Source: Fidelibacterota bacterium
GTDB lineage: Bacteria > Fidelibacterota > Fidelibacteria > Fidelibacterales > Fidelibacteraceae
Assembly (NCBI GenBank): GCA_030629925.1
Contig: DAOVOB010000014.1
Coordinates: 1 to 12,693, forward strand
Length of the DNA stretch: 12,693 nucleotides
Direction: 5' to 3'
Shown: positions 6,425-12,693 of the stretch, piece after piece
How the letters are laid out: each line of letters opens with the position of its first letter
Numbering within the stretch: position 1 is the first letter of the stretch
The notes under the pieces: model-generated
The model's database searches: none
Told to the model about the DNA's origin: nothing
What the model saw: the letters and a program-made list of their open reading frames with translations, nothing else
Made by a program: the position numbers and the translations under genes

Positions 6425-7146
6425 GATCCGATAAACTCCTTGATCTCATCCAACCTTATCCGTTCTTCATAGATCGCTTTTCCTACGATCACGCCATCTA
6501 TTTTCAATTCATTTAATCTTTTAATATCATCCATGCAAGAAATTCCACCACTGGCTATCAGTTCTAAACGAGGATAACGTTCTTTGATAGCGGCATAAGT
6601 TTTTTCTGCAGTGCCTTCAAGCATACCGTCCCGCGAAATATCAGTTGAGATCACCGTTTTGATCCCGCGACTGATATAATCATCAAGGTAGGTCATCAGA
6701 TCAAAGCCCGTTGATTCCTGCCAACCTGATGTCGCGATCTTTCCATGTTTGAAATCCGCTCCAAGAATGATCTTTTCAGATCCGTATTCACTTAACCATT
6801 TAACTACTTTTGCGGGTTCCCATGCGGCTATACTGCCGGCTGTGATCTGTTTTGCACCCAGTGCAAAAGCTTTACCGATATCACGATCGGATTGAATGCC
6901 ACCACCAAGATCCACATCCAGTTCTTTGACAGAGCAAATGGCCTTTATGGCCTCATCATTAATTAATTGACCAGCTTTTGCACCATCGAGATCGACAACA
7001 TGTAATCTCTTTATGCCCGCATCGGCATAGCGTTGAGCTACACTTTGTGGATCGGCATCGTAAATCTTTTTGGTATTGTAATCGCCACGCGTCAATCGAA
7101 CGCATTTTCCATCAATAATGTCTATGGCAGGTATGATTTCTATCAT
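6418..7146 (-). CDS. hisA: ProFAR isomerase HisA
   Basis: Isomerises ProFAR to PRFAR by an Amadori rearrangement. With the start at 7144-7146 the protein has 242 residues, the usual length. Seen: D9 in IPAIDI, D131 in [15 protein letters not shown] at 51-57, GGGIQ at 81-85, TDISRDGM at 168-175 and ASGGI near 198. The open frame extends 17 codons further upstream (residues MTCSFFFINTSTYRQIN), but HisA proteins start at the MIEIIPAID equivalent and the extension is encoded by repeat sequence, so I reject it. No Shine-Dalgarno is evident. The sequence just upstream is an 8-bp repeat array that reaches the start codon. A 181-bp gap separates it from hisH, unlike every other junction in the operon. 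Confidence 0.95.
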   Translation of the reverse strand: MIEIIPAIDIIDGKCVRLTRGDYNTKKIYDADPQSVAQRYADAGIKRLHVVDLDGAKAGQLINDEAIKAICSVKELDVDLGGGIQSDRDIGKAFALGAKQITAGSIAAWEPAKVVKWLSEYGSEKIILGADFKHGKIATSGWQESTGFDLMTYLDDYISRGIKTVISTDISRDGMLEGTAEKTYAAIKERYPRLELIASGGISCMDDIKRLNELKIDGVIVGKAIYEERIRLDEIKEFIGSC

Positions 7147-7177
7147 GTTGATTTGTCGATATGTCGATGTGTTGATA
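7146..7177. repeat. Four 8-bp tandem repeats at the hisA start
   Basis: Four exact-period octamers on the plus strand: TGTTGATT, TGTCGATA, TGTCGATG, TGTTGATA (consensus TGTYGATN). The first base belongs to the complement of the hisA ATG. On the message the tract is C/A-rich and G-poor and occupies the place where a ribosome-binding site would be. A change in copy number would alter the leader by 8 nt without touching the frame. Confidence 0.85.
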
Positions 7178-7190
7178 AAAAAGAAAGAAC

Positions 7191-7251
7191 ATGTCATACT
7201 GAATTTACTTGCCGGGCGTAGCTCGGAGAGCGAAGACTGGATTCAGGATCT
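7191..7251. repeat. GC-rich dispersed element inside the his operon
   Basis: A GC-richer segment sits in the hisH-hisA gap. It begins ATGTCATACTGAAT and ends ATTCAGGATCT; CTGAAT (7199-7204) and ATTCAG (7241-7246) are inverted copies enclosing the core. The core holds CGGGCGTAGCTC (7213-7224) and GCGAAGACTG (7230-7239). Both reappear in the same order, on the opposite strand, at 12647-12680. This identifies a dispersed repeat, not chance GC. No coding role is seen. Its TGTCAT...GGATCT layout resembles short non-coding dispersed repeats common in many bacterial genomes. Confidence 0.75.
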
Positions 7252-7292
7252 AAACAATTTGGTCCATCTGAATAATTAACACACTCAATACC

Positions 7293-7322
7293 TTAAACTC
7301 CTAAACTTTTAAACCTTAAACT
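7293..7322. repeat. Degenerate 8-bp repeat after hisH (YTAAACNN)
   Basis: Units TTAAACTC, CTAAACTT and TTAAACCT are followed by a slipped TAAACT. The plus strand is completely free of G from 7271 to 7332. The repeat type matches the arrays at 3005-3044 and 4633-4729. Together with the elements at 7146-7177 and 7191-7251 it fills most of the 181-bp gap between hisH and hisA. Confidence 0.65.
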
Positions 7323-7327
7323 TTCTT

Positions 7328-7909
7328 CTAAAGCTCCATAAAATTCTTCAATATTTGCTGTCCTATATCACCGCTTTTTTCAGGATGGAACTGTGTCGCA
7401 TAGAAATTATCTTTCTGTAAAGCAGATGCAAAGGGTATAATATACTCAGTTCCGGCAATTTGGTCTACACCGGGTTCTGCCGCATAACTATGGACAAAAT
7501 ATACATGCGAATCGTCAGCTATTGACTCAAACAAGGGTCCTTTTAAGTCTGATATGGAGTTCCATCCCATATGCGGAACCTTGTCTTTTTCGGGAAAGCG
7601 AATAACGCGATTATCAAAGATCCCCAGGCAAGATGTATTGCCTTCTTCCGTATATGAGCACATCAACTGCAGTCCCAGGCAAATACCAAGTACCGGTTGC
7701 TTCAGCGAGAGGATCAATTCATCCAATTTGCGTTCTTTCAAGTACTTCATCGCGGAAGATGCTTCACCAACGCCCGGAAATATGACTTTTTCGGCAGAAC
7801 GAATTATATCGGGATCATCCGTTACCACGGATGAAACGCCAAGCCTATCCAAAGCTATTTGTACCGAACGAATATTACCGGCATTATATTTTATAACCGC
7901 AATACTCAT
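7328..7909 (-). CDS. hisH: Imidazole glycerol phosphate synthase, glutaminase subunit HisH
   Basis: Class I glutamine amidotransferase that hydrolyses glutamine and passes ammonia to HisF. From the ATG at 7907-7909 it has 193 residues. Catalytic triad: C77 in GICLGLQLM, with H175 and E177 in TQFHPEKSG. The oxyanion-region PGVG is at 45-48 and VPHMGWN at 111-117. A TTG one codon upstream would add a residue. I prefer the ATG because it makes a TGATG one-base overlap with the hisB stop, with AAAGGA 8 nt upstream. After this gene the compact operon structure is interrupted by 181 bp of repeats. Confidence 0.97.
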   Translation of the reverse strand: MSIAVIKYNAGNIRSVQIALDRLGVSSVVTDDPDIIRSAEKVIFPGVGEASSAMKYLKERKLDELILSLKQPVLGICLGLQLMCSYTEEGNTSCLGIFDNRVIRFPEKDKVPHMGWNSISDLKGPLFESIADDSHVYFVHSYAAEPGVDQIAGTEYIIPFASALQKDNFYATQFHPEKSGDIGQQILKNFMEL

Positions 7910-8991
7910 CAAAGTATTCCTTTGGTAGAAGGCAGATCACTTGAAGTGATCTTGCATGCCTGTTTCATCGAACGAGCCAGAGCTTTAAATATACCCTCAA
8001 TAATGTGATGCTCATTATCTCCGCTGGCTGTTACGTGCAAATTGCATCGTAAACCATCGGAAAACGATCGGAAAAAATGCCGGACCATCTCTGTCGGAAA
8101 CTCACCAACATATTCACGCTTTAGATCTACATCCCAACTAAAATAAGGCCTTCCCGAAAGATCTAAAGCAACTTCTGCCTTCGCTTCATCCATTGGCAGT
8201 AAAAAGCCATATCGTTCAATACCGCGCTTATTTCCAAGCGCTTTTAGAAGGGCTTCGCCTAATGCAAGTCCCGTATCTTCAATACTATGATGTTTATCGA
8301 CTTCAAGATCACCATTTACTTTAATATCGCAATCGATTCCCGAATGTTTAGAGAAAAGTTCTAACATATGATCAAAAAAACCGATCCCGGTTGAAACATT
8401 ATAAGTTCCATTACCATCAAGATCTACTTTAACGGCAATATTAGTTTCATTCGTTTTACGCCGAACAGATGCAATCCGCTGTGGTTTTATAAGATAATCA
8501 CGAATTTCGGACCAGGATGTTGTAGAAAGAACGGCATAATCATTCTCTTTACCAATGAATATAGCTTTGGAATGCAGATTTTTCGCCAGTTGCATATCAG
8601 AATCACGATCGCCGATCACATAAGATCCACCCAGATCATAATCCGCATTCATGTACTGTGTCAGCAAACCTGTATATGGTTTTCTCATGGGAGAATTTTC
8701 ATCTTCATAATGGGCGTCTATCAATACTTCGGAGAACTCTATTCCTTCATTTTTTAAAAGATCCATCAAGAAATTATGTGGACCCCAAAAACGTTCTTCA
8801 GGGAAATCCGGACGACCCAAGCCATCTTGGTTACTTACCATAACCAATTCATAATCAGTGTATTTTACAATATCACTTAAGGCATTTATTACACCCGGTA
8901 GCAATTGTAATTTATAGAAAGTATCAATGGTTTCGTCAGGAGTTTCGGATATGATCGTACCGTCACGATCTATGAACAATACTCGTTTCAT
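7909..8991 (-). CDS. hisB: Bifunctional histidinol-phosphatase / imidazoleglycerol-phosphate dehydratase
   Basis: Performs the dehydration of imidazole glycerol phosphate (C-terminal half) and the dephosphorylation of histidinol phosphate (N-terminal half). The protein has 360 residues. The HAD phosphatase spans about 1-165: DRDGT with D8 and D10, SNQDG at 53-57, K104 in RKP, and GDRDSD at 127-132. The dehydratase spans about 175-360: FFDHML at 205-210, HHSIED at 234-239 and EHHIIE at 327-332, which provide metal ligands. The loop before RKP (about residues 91-102) keeps a His but has none of the cysteines that bind zinc in the E. coli enzyme, and the rest of this half resembles the Bacteroidetes-type protein. 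The ATG overlaps the hisC stop (ATGA), preceded by an AAGGAAGAG ribosome site. Confidence 0.96.
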   Translation of the reverse strand: MKRVLFIDRDGTIISETPDETIDTFYKLQLLPGVINALSDIVKYTDYELVMVSNQDGLGRPDFPEERFWGPHNFLMDLLKNEGIEFSEVLIDAHYEDENSPMRKPYTGLLTQYMNADYDLGGSYVIGDRDSDMQLAKNLHSKAIFIGKENDYAVLSTTSWSEIRDYLIKPQRIASVRRKTNETNIAVKVDLDGNGTYNVSTGIGFFDHMLELFSKHSGIDCDIKVNGDLEVDKHHSIEDTGLALGEALLKALGNKRGIERYGFLLPMDEAKAEVALDLSGRPYFSWDVDLKREYVGEFPTEMVRHFFRSFSDGLRCNLHVTASGDNEHHIIEGIFKALARSMKQACKITSSDLPSTKGIL

Positions 8992-10058
8992 GATCTCTTC
9001 CTTTTAGTATAAGCTTGTAAAGCTTCGCACAGTATTTCATTCTCTTCGTGCGTCCCTACTGTGATCCTCAGACAACCTTCACAATGCAATTGATTAGAGC
9101 GATTTCGGACAATAATGCCTTCTTCTGTCAAGTAGGTATAAACATCATCGGGATCATCAAAACGTGCCAAAAAGAAATTTGCCTCAGAGGAAATAACCTC
9201 CTTCACCAATGCCATGTTTGAAAAAGCATCCATCAAAAAACCACGCTCTTTCTTTATCTTATCCACCATCTCCTCTTTTCTACTAGGATCTATTAGTGTT
9301 TTAATGACAATATTCGCAGTCACATCATTAATATTGTAGGGATATTTGATCTTGTTCAGTACTTGAACGATCTCAGGATCAGAAAAAGCCATTCCAAGTC
9401 TCACGCCTGCCATTCCCCAAGCTTTTGAAAAGGTCTGCAAAACGATCAAATTATTAAATTCATCTTTTCGTTTTACCCAAGAAGGTGAATCGGAAAAATC
9501 AATATAAGCTTCATCTACAATGACCAGTGAATTCACATTATTTAAAACAGCTTCAATATCCTCTTCGGCATATACATTTGCACTGGGATTGTTTGGTGAA
9601 CAAATAAAGATAACTTTGGGATTCTCTGTTTTTGCTGTCTCAATGATCTTTTCTACATCCAATGAAAAATCTTTATTGAGTTCAACCTCAATGATCTTAA
9701 TATCATTTATATTGGCACAAACGCTGTACATACCATAAGTTGGCGGTAAAAGCATCATACTGTCTACACGCGGTTCACAGAAAGCTCTTATTACCAAATC
9801 TATGGCCTCATCGCTTCCATTACCAAGAAAGAGTCCTTCGGGAGAAGATATGCCTTTATATGCCGCTATTTTGTCCCTGAGTTGTTTTTGCAAGGGATCA
9901 GGATAGCGGTTCAGTTCCTGATCCGCAGGAGAACCGAAGGCATTTTCGTTTGCATCCAGAAATATTTTGGCCTTTCCGCTGAATTCATCGCGTGCAGAGG
10001 TATACTTTTTCATCTTGAGAATGTTTTTTCGTACCAGAGATGTAATATTAATAGCCAT
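8988..10058 (-). CDS. hisC: Histidinol-phosphate aminotransferase
   Basis: PLP-dependent class II-fold aminotransferase converting imidazole-acetol phosphate plus glutamate to histidinol phosphate. From the ATG at 10056-10058 it has 356 residues. Seen: the start region LVRKNILKMKKYTSARDEF, NGSDEAID at 80-87, SPNNP at 154-158, DEAY at 182-185 for the cofactor ring, the Schiff-base K212 in SKAWGMAGVR (with R220), and the substrate-carboxylate R331 in LRITVG. The frame is open for 21 more codons upstream, but that part overlaps hisD and has no family counterpart, so the internal ATG is used. It lies 10 nt after the hisD stop and overlaps hisB by 4 bp. The ribosome site (GAAAG) is weak, fitting translational coupling. 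Confidence 0.96.
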   Translation of the reverse strand: MAINITSLVRKNILKMKKYTSARDEFSGKAKIFLDANENAFGSPADQELNRYPDPLQKQLRDKIAAYKGISSPEGLFLGNGSDEAIDLVIRAFCEPRVDSMMLLPPTYGMYSVCANINDIKIIEVELNKDFSLDVEKIIETAKTENPKVIFICSPNNPSANVYAEEDIEAVLNNVNSLVIVDEAYIDFSDSPSWVKRKDEFNNLIVLQTFSKAWGMAGVRLGMAFSDPEIVQVLNKIKYPYNINDVTANIVIKTLIDPSRKEEMVDKIKKERGFLMDAFSNMALVKEVISSEANFFLARFDDPDDVYTYLTEEGIIVRNRSNQLHCEGCLRITVGTHEENEILCEALQAYTKRKRS

Positions 10059-10068
10059 TAGATCGCTT

Positions 10069-11358
10069 TCATAAATTCTCAATTTTAAATAATCTGCGTG
10101 ATACCGCCTGTCTGTGAGCATCTAAACCTTCAGTCTTTGCCATATGCTCAACAGCAGGACCAATATTCTTTAAACCTTTTGCCGATAAGGATTGGAAAGT
10201 GACCATCTTATAGTAACTATCTAATGATACACCACTGTAATTCCGGGCAAATCCGGTAGTCGGTAAGGTGTGGTTGGTTCCGGATGCATAATCGCCAACG
10301 GATTCGGGAGTTAGATCTCCGATAAAGACCGAGCCGGCATTTATAACATCCGGGATCATATCGATCGCATTTTTTGTATTGATAATAAGGTGCTCAGGCG
10401 CATAGGTATTTGAAAAGTCCATACAGCTTTTCAGGTCATCAAGCACAATGATCTTGCTGTTCATTAGTGCTTTTTCGGCAATTTCAGCTCTCTTCAGTAG
10501 ATCAAGCTGTTCAATGACCTCGGATCTTACTCTTTCAGAGAGGTGTTCATCGTTGGTAACAAGCAATGTCTGACTGTCAACGCCATGTTCAGCTTGAGAC
10601 AAAAGGTCTGCCGCAATATATTCAATATCGGCAAACTCATCAGCAATGACCAATACTTCCGATGGTCCGGCCGGCATATCTATGGCAACACTTTCGGTGA
10701 CTGCAAGCATTTTAGCAGCCGTTACATATTGATTTCCGGGGCCCAAGATTTTATAAACTGCAGGGACACTTTCAGTTCCGTAGATCATTGCGGCGATAGC
10801 TTGGGCACCCCCGACCTTACATACATGGGTCACTCCGACTTCTTTAGCTGCCCAAAGAATAGCGGGATGCAGTGTTCCGTCCTCACGCGGAGGTGAACAC
10901 ATCACTATTTCCTTGCATCCTGCAAGAACGGCCGGAATAGCAAGCATTAAAACCGTTGAGAATAATGGTGCCGTACCACCGGGAACATAAATACCTACTT
11001 TTTCGATGGCCCTGGCTTCTCGCCAGCAACGGACACCGGGCATCGTCTTGATAAATTTTTTCTTCGGCTGCTGAGCTTCATGGAATTTCCTGATATTATC
11101 AATCGCGAGACGGATATTATCTTTCAGAACAATCGAAATGTTTTTTTCGGATTCTTTGAGTTCTTCGGGTGTACACAAGATATTTGCCAGTTCGGCACCA
11201 TCAAATCTCTTTGTGTAATCAATTAGAGCTTTATCACCCTTGAGCATTACTATCCGGAGTATATCTTTGACTTCGGATGTCAACTTCACTTGATTCATTT
11301 GAGGCCTCTTGCAAAGGGCCTTCCATGTCTCAGGAGATGGATTCTTGTAAATTTTCAT
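10069..11358 (-). CDS. hisD: Histidinol dehydrogenase
   Basis: Zinc enzyme that oxidises histidinol twice with NAD+ to give histidine, the final step. The 429-residue length is standard. Zinc ligands Q255, H258, D356 and H415 are all present (in LLSQAEHG, ESVGDYASG and GLDAHR). The catalytic pair E322 and H323 sits in APEHL. These match the E. coli numbering with a constant offset of four. GIYVPGG at 122-128 and GPGNQYV at 206-212 are also visible. GAGGG lies 4 nt before the ATG. The gap to hisG is 7 nt and to hisC 10 nt. Confidence 0.97.
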   Translation of the reverse strand: MKIYKNPSPETWKALCKRPQMNQVKLTSEVKDILRIVMLKGDKALIDYTKRFDGAELANILCTPEELKESEKNISIVLKDNIRLAIDNIRKFHEAQQPKKKFIKTMPGVRCWREARAIEKVGIYVPGGTAPLFSTVLMLAIPAVLAGCKEIVMCSPPREDGTLHPAILWAAKEVGVTHVCKVGGAQAIAAMIYGTESVPAVYKILGPGNQYVTAAKMLAVTESVAIDMPAGPSEVLVIADEFADIEYIAADLLSQAEHGVDSQTLLVTNDEHLSERVRSEVIEQLDLLKRAEIAEKALMNSKIIVLDDLKSCMDFSNTYAPEHLIINTKNAIDMIPDVINAGSVFIGDLTPESVGDYASGTNHTLPTTGFARNYSGVSLDSYYKMVTFQSLSAKGLKNIGPAVEHMAKTEGLDAHRQAVSRRLFKIENL

Positions 11359-11365
11359 AATTCCC

Positions 11366-12220
11366 TCATAGTATCATTTTTTCAATGTCGGTAACTAAAA
11401 GACTTTCAGCACCGGCATCCTTTAATTGTTCGATCACATCCCAGAATATATCTTCATTAATTACAGAGTGAACGGAACTCCATCCTTCTTTCCCAAGCGG
11501 CATGATTGTGGGACTTTTCATGCCCGGAAGGATATTGCAAACCAGATCCAGTTTATTATTTGGTACGTTTAGTAAGATATATTTGTAATCCTTTGCTGTG
11601 TTAACGGAACGAATACGGAAACATAATTTATCGATCAGATCTTTTTTATCTTTATCTAAGGAGTTATTGCTGTAGATGCTGGCTTCAGATTCCAGAATAA
11701 TTTCAACTTCTTTCAATCCATTTGAGATCAGAGTACTGCCGGTACTGACAATATCAAAGATCGCTTCCGACATATTGATGCCCGGTGCGATCTCTACGGA
11801 ACCTGAGATCTTGTGGATCCCGGCATTAACATTATTTTTATCAAGATAATTTTGAAGAATATGATCGTATGAAGTAGCAATACGCTTGCCTTCCAGGGAT
11901 GTGATATCTTTGTATTCTACATGTTTTGGAACAGCAATGGACATTCTGCATTTTCCAAAACCAAGCGGCATGACCTTTTCGATATCTGAAGCTGTCTCAA
12001 AAACAACGTTATCACCTACAATACCAATATCCGCAATACCGTCTTCAACACATTGGGGAATATCGTCATCTCTGAGAAAAAGAACTTCTAAAGGAAAATT
12101 AACAGCCGATGTTTTCAACTTGTCATGACCTGTCCTTTTCAGATGGATACCGCAGTGTTCCAGTAGTTCAATACTGCTAGTTGATAATCTTCCCTTTTTC
12201 TGAATGGCCATGGTTAACAT
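11366..12220 (-). CDS. hisG: ATP phosphoribosyltransferase, long form
   Basis: Condenses ATP and PRPP to PR-ATP, the first committed step and main feedback point. The 284-residue protein is the long HisG form: a catalytic region with AIQKKGRL at 5-12, RDDDIP at 50-55, KRIATSY at 112-118 and the PRPP-loop DIVSTGSTL at 156-164, then a C-terminal regulatory domain (about 210-284, ending IEKMIL) that binds histidine in this family. The long form works without HisZ. The start ATG at 12218-12220 has AAAGGA 7 nt upstream. A second ATG three codons in (M4) is possible but further from the ribosome site. An attenuator terminator ends about 30 nt before this start. Confidence 0.97.
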   Translation of the reverse strand: MLTMAIQKKGRLSTSSIELLEHCGIHLKRTGHDKLKTSAVNFPLEVLFLRDDDIPQCVEDGIADIGIVGDNVVFETASDIEKVMPLGFGKCRMSIAVPKHVEYKDITSLEGKRIATSYDHILQNYLDKNNVNAGIHKISGSVEIAPGINMSEAIFDIVSTGSTLISNGLKEVEIILESEASIYSNNSLDKDKKDLIDKLCFRIRSVNTAKDYKYILLNVPNNKLDLVCNILPGMKSPTIMPLGKEGWSSVHSVINEDIFWDVIEQLKDAGAESLLVTDIEKMIL

Positions 12221-12250
12221 TGGCTTTTCCTTTGTGTTTTTGTATTCCTT

Positions 12251-12283
12251 AAAAAAATCCCGATCCTCTTAAGAGATCGGGAC
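12251..12283 (-). terminator. his attenuator: Rho-independent terminator before hisG
   Basis: On the minus strand TCCCGATC (12282-12275) pairs perfectly with GATCGGGA (12265-12258). The intervening bases add two or three more pairs and a TTAA loop with one bulge. Seven T follow at 12257-12251. It points in the direction of the operon and lies 30 nt before the hisG ATG, so it can only act on his leader transcripts. Together with the leader peptide and the antiterminator strand it forms a classical attenuator. Confidence 0.9.
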
Positions 12284-12307
12284 AATATATTTTATTATAT
12301 TTTGCGC

Positions 12308-12321
12308 ATCCCAACCCCTTA
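12308..12321 (-). promoter_or_regulatory. his antiterminator strand
   Basis: The leader RNA segment UAAGGGGUUGGGAU (12321-12308) can pair without interruption with GUCCCGAUCUCUUA (12283-12270), giving 14 pairs of which four are G-U. That partner is the 5' arm of the terminator, so the two structures exclude each other. The segment begins exactly at the UAA stop codon of the leader peptide. A ribosome reaching the stop would mask it and allow termination, while one stalled at the upstream His codons would leave it free. A weaker pairing of its 3' part (GGGAUG) with CAUUCU in leader codons 6-8 is also possible. Confidence 0.8.
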
Positions 12322-12363
12322 CGGAGCAGTATGATTATGGAGAATGTTCAAATATAGAGTCAT
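12319..12363 (-). CDS. hisL: his operon leader peptide (14 residues)
   Basis: A short frame from ATG (12361-12363) to TAA (12319-12321) encodes MTLYLNILHNHTAP. His occurs at positions 9 and 11, two of the last six residues, just ahead of the antiterminator. AAAGGA (12375-12380) lies 11 nt before the ATG, slightly far but usable. Two His codons is few compared with the seven of E. coli hisL, so the response may be weaker. The function is inferred from position and from the exact fit with the antiterminator and terminator. There is no similarity to known leader peptides beyond the His codons. Confidence 0.75.
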   Translation of the reverse strand: MTLYLNILHNHTAP

Positions 12364-12406
12364 TTAAAATTTATTCCTTTGTTTACACTTGAATTTAAGA
12401 AAGAGC

Positions 12407-12434
12407 TTTATAGAAATCAAAGAGATTTTAGCAA
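12407..12434 (-). promoter_or_regulatory. Candidate proximal his promoter
   Basis: On the minus strand TTGCTA (12429-12434), 16 bp, TATAAA (12407-12412) gives 4/6 and 5/6 matches to sigma-70 boxes. Initiation near 12400 would give a leader-peptide 5' UTR of about 37 nt, which is a typical attenuator layout. It competes with the better-matched distal candidate at 12594-12622. Confidence 0.4.
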
Positions 12435-12513
12435 ATATTCATTTAATTTTACAATATTTCGATGATTTGGGGTTAAATACGAGTGATACCCATACGAATT
12501 GTAAAACCAATTG

Positions 12514-12530
12514 ATATTTTTCAAAAATAT
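12514..12530. other. 17-bp AT-rich palindrome in the his upstream region
   Basis: ATATTTTT (12514-12521), one C, AAAAATAT (12523-12530): 8-bp arms around a single base. It lies between the two candidate his promoters. It could be a protein-binding site or simply AT-rich sequence. No family of operator is recognised. The rest of 12435-12593 shows no gene or other clear signal. Confidence 0.35.
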
Positions 12531-12593
12531 GAAGTAATTATTTGTTTTTAATAAAAGCACATTTTAAGAAGATTAACCCGTTGTGTGAGACAG

Positions 12594-12622
12594 ATTAGAA
12601 AATGGGAATCGCATGCTGTCAA
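12594..12622 (-). promoter_or_regulatory. Candidate distal his promoter, near-consensus
   Basis: On the minus strand a perfect TTGACA (12617-12622) is followed after 17 bp by TCTAAT (12594-12599), a 5/6 -10 box. It is the best sigma-70-type match I found in the window. It would start RNA near 12587, giving a leader of about 365 nt before hisG and about 225 nt before the leader peptide. It lies next to the dispersed element at the window edge. Confidence 0.55.
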
Positions 12623-12629
12623 TAGCTTT

Positions 12630-12693
12630 TATGATGTCATTTCGAACAGTCTTCGCCCCGATTATTCGGAGCTACGCCCGTCAGGCCAAGTGC
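12630..12693. repeat. Dispersed element, second copy, cut by the window
   Basis: On the plus strand it starts ATGATGTCATTTCGAA, then CAGTCTTCGC (12647-12656) and GAGCTACGCCCG (12669-12680). The last two are exact reverse complements of the 10-mer and 12-mer core blocks of the element at 7191-7251. The block order is conserved, with a longer spacer containing CCGATTATTCGG, a short inverted repeat. It sits just upstream of the distal his promoter. Its right end may lie outside the window. Confidence 0.7.

Noticed and set aside
7147..7197. 17-codon N-terminal extension of hisA
   Set aside because: HisA proteins start at the MIEIIPAID equivalent, the extension is encoded by the octamer repeat, and no ribosome site precedes its ATG.
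10059..10121. 21-codon N-terminal extension of hisC
   Set aside because: It overlaps the end of hisD by more than 50 bp and has no counterpart in the family; the internal ATG sits 10 nt after the hisD stop.
12221..12600. T-box controlling the his operon
   Set aside because: No AGGGTGG-type T-box sequence is present before the terminator; the leader peptide and antiterminator explain the terminator better.

Overview
This window holds three biosynthetic gene blocks, all on the minus strand, plus one tRNA gene. They are the start of leuA (leucine), a queD-queE-queC cluster (7-deazaguanine/queuosine precursor), lysC (aspartate kinase), tRNA-Asn, and a complete histidine operon. Transcription runs from high to low coordinates: attenuator leader - hisG - hisD - hisC - hisB - hisH - hisA - hisF - hisIE - tRNA-Asn - lysC - queD - queE - queC - leuA (cut by the left edge). 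No transposase, phage gene or CRISPR array was seen.

The organism is a bacterium of moderate-to-low GC. The his gene order is the same as in Escherichia coli (GDCBHAFI), with fused HisB (phosphatase + dehydratase) and fused HisIE. However, the HisB phosphatase half lacks the enterobacterial zinc-loop cysteines and reads like the Bacteroidetes-type protein. Many genes carry clear Shine-Dalgarno sequences (AAAGGA, AGAGGA, GAGGG) and some promoters resemble sigma-70 consensus, which is unlike typical Bacteroidetes. My inference is a lineage in or near the FCB (Fibrobacteres-Chlorobi-Bacteroidetes) group; the sequence alone does not settle this.

The his operon supplies every step from PRPP and ATP to histidine: HisG, HisIE, HisA, HisHF, HisB, HisC, the HisB phosphatase, and HisD. 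HisG is the long, self-regulated form, so no HisZ is needed. Most junctions overlap or are under 12 nt apart. The exception is hisH-hisA, where 181 bp of repeats intervene. Upstream of hisG lies a well-formed transcription attenuator: a 14-codon leader peptide with two His codons, an antiterminator strand starting at its stop codon, and a Rho-independent terminator just before hisG.

The intergenic spaces are the unusual part. Several are filled with degenerate tandem repeats of 7-8 bp, including two head-to-head arrays that could form a long hairpin upstream of lysC, and a mixed 7/8-bp tract reaching the lysC stop codon. Pieces of a GC-richer dispersed element sit between hisH and hisA and at the right window edge, with a weaker relative between lysC and queD.
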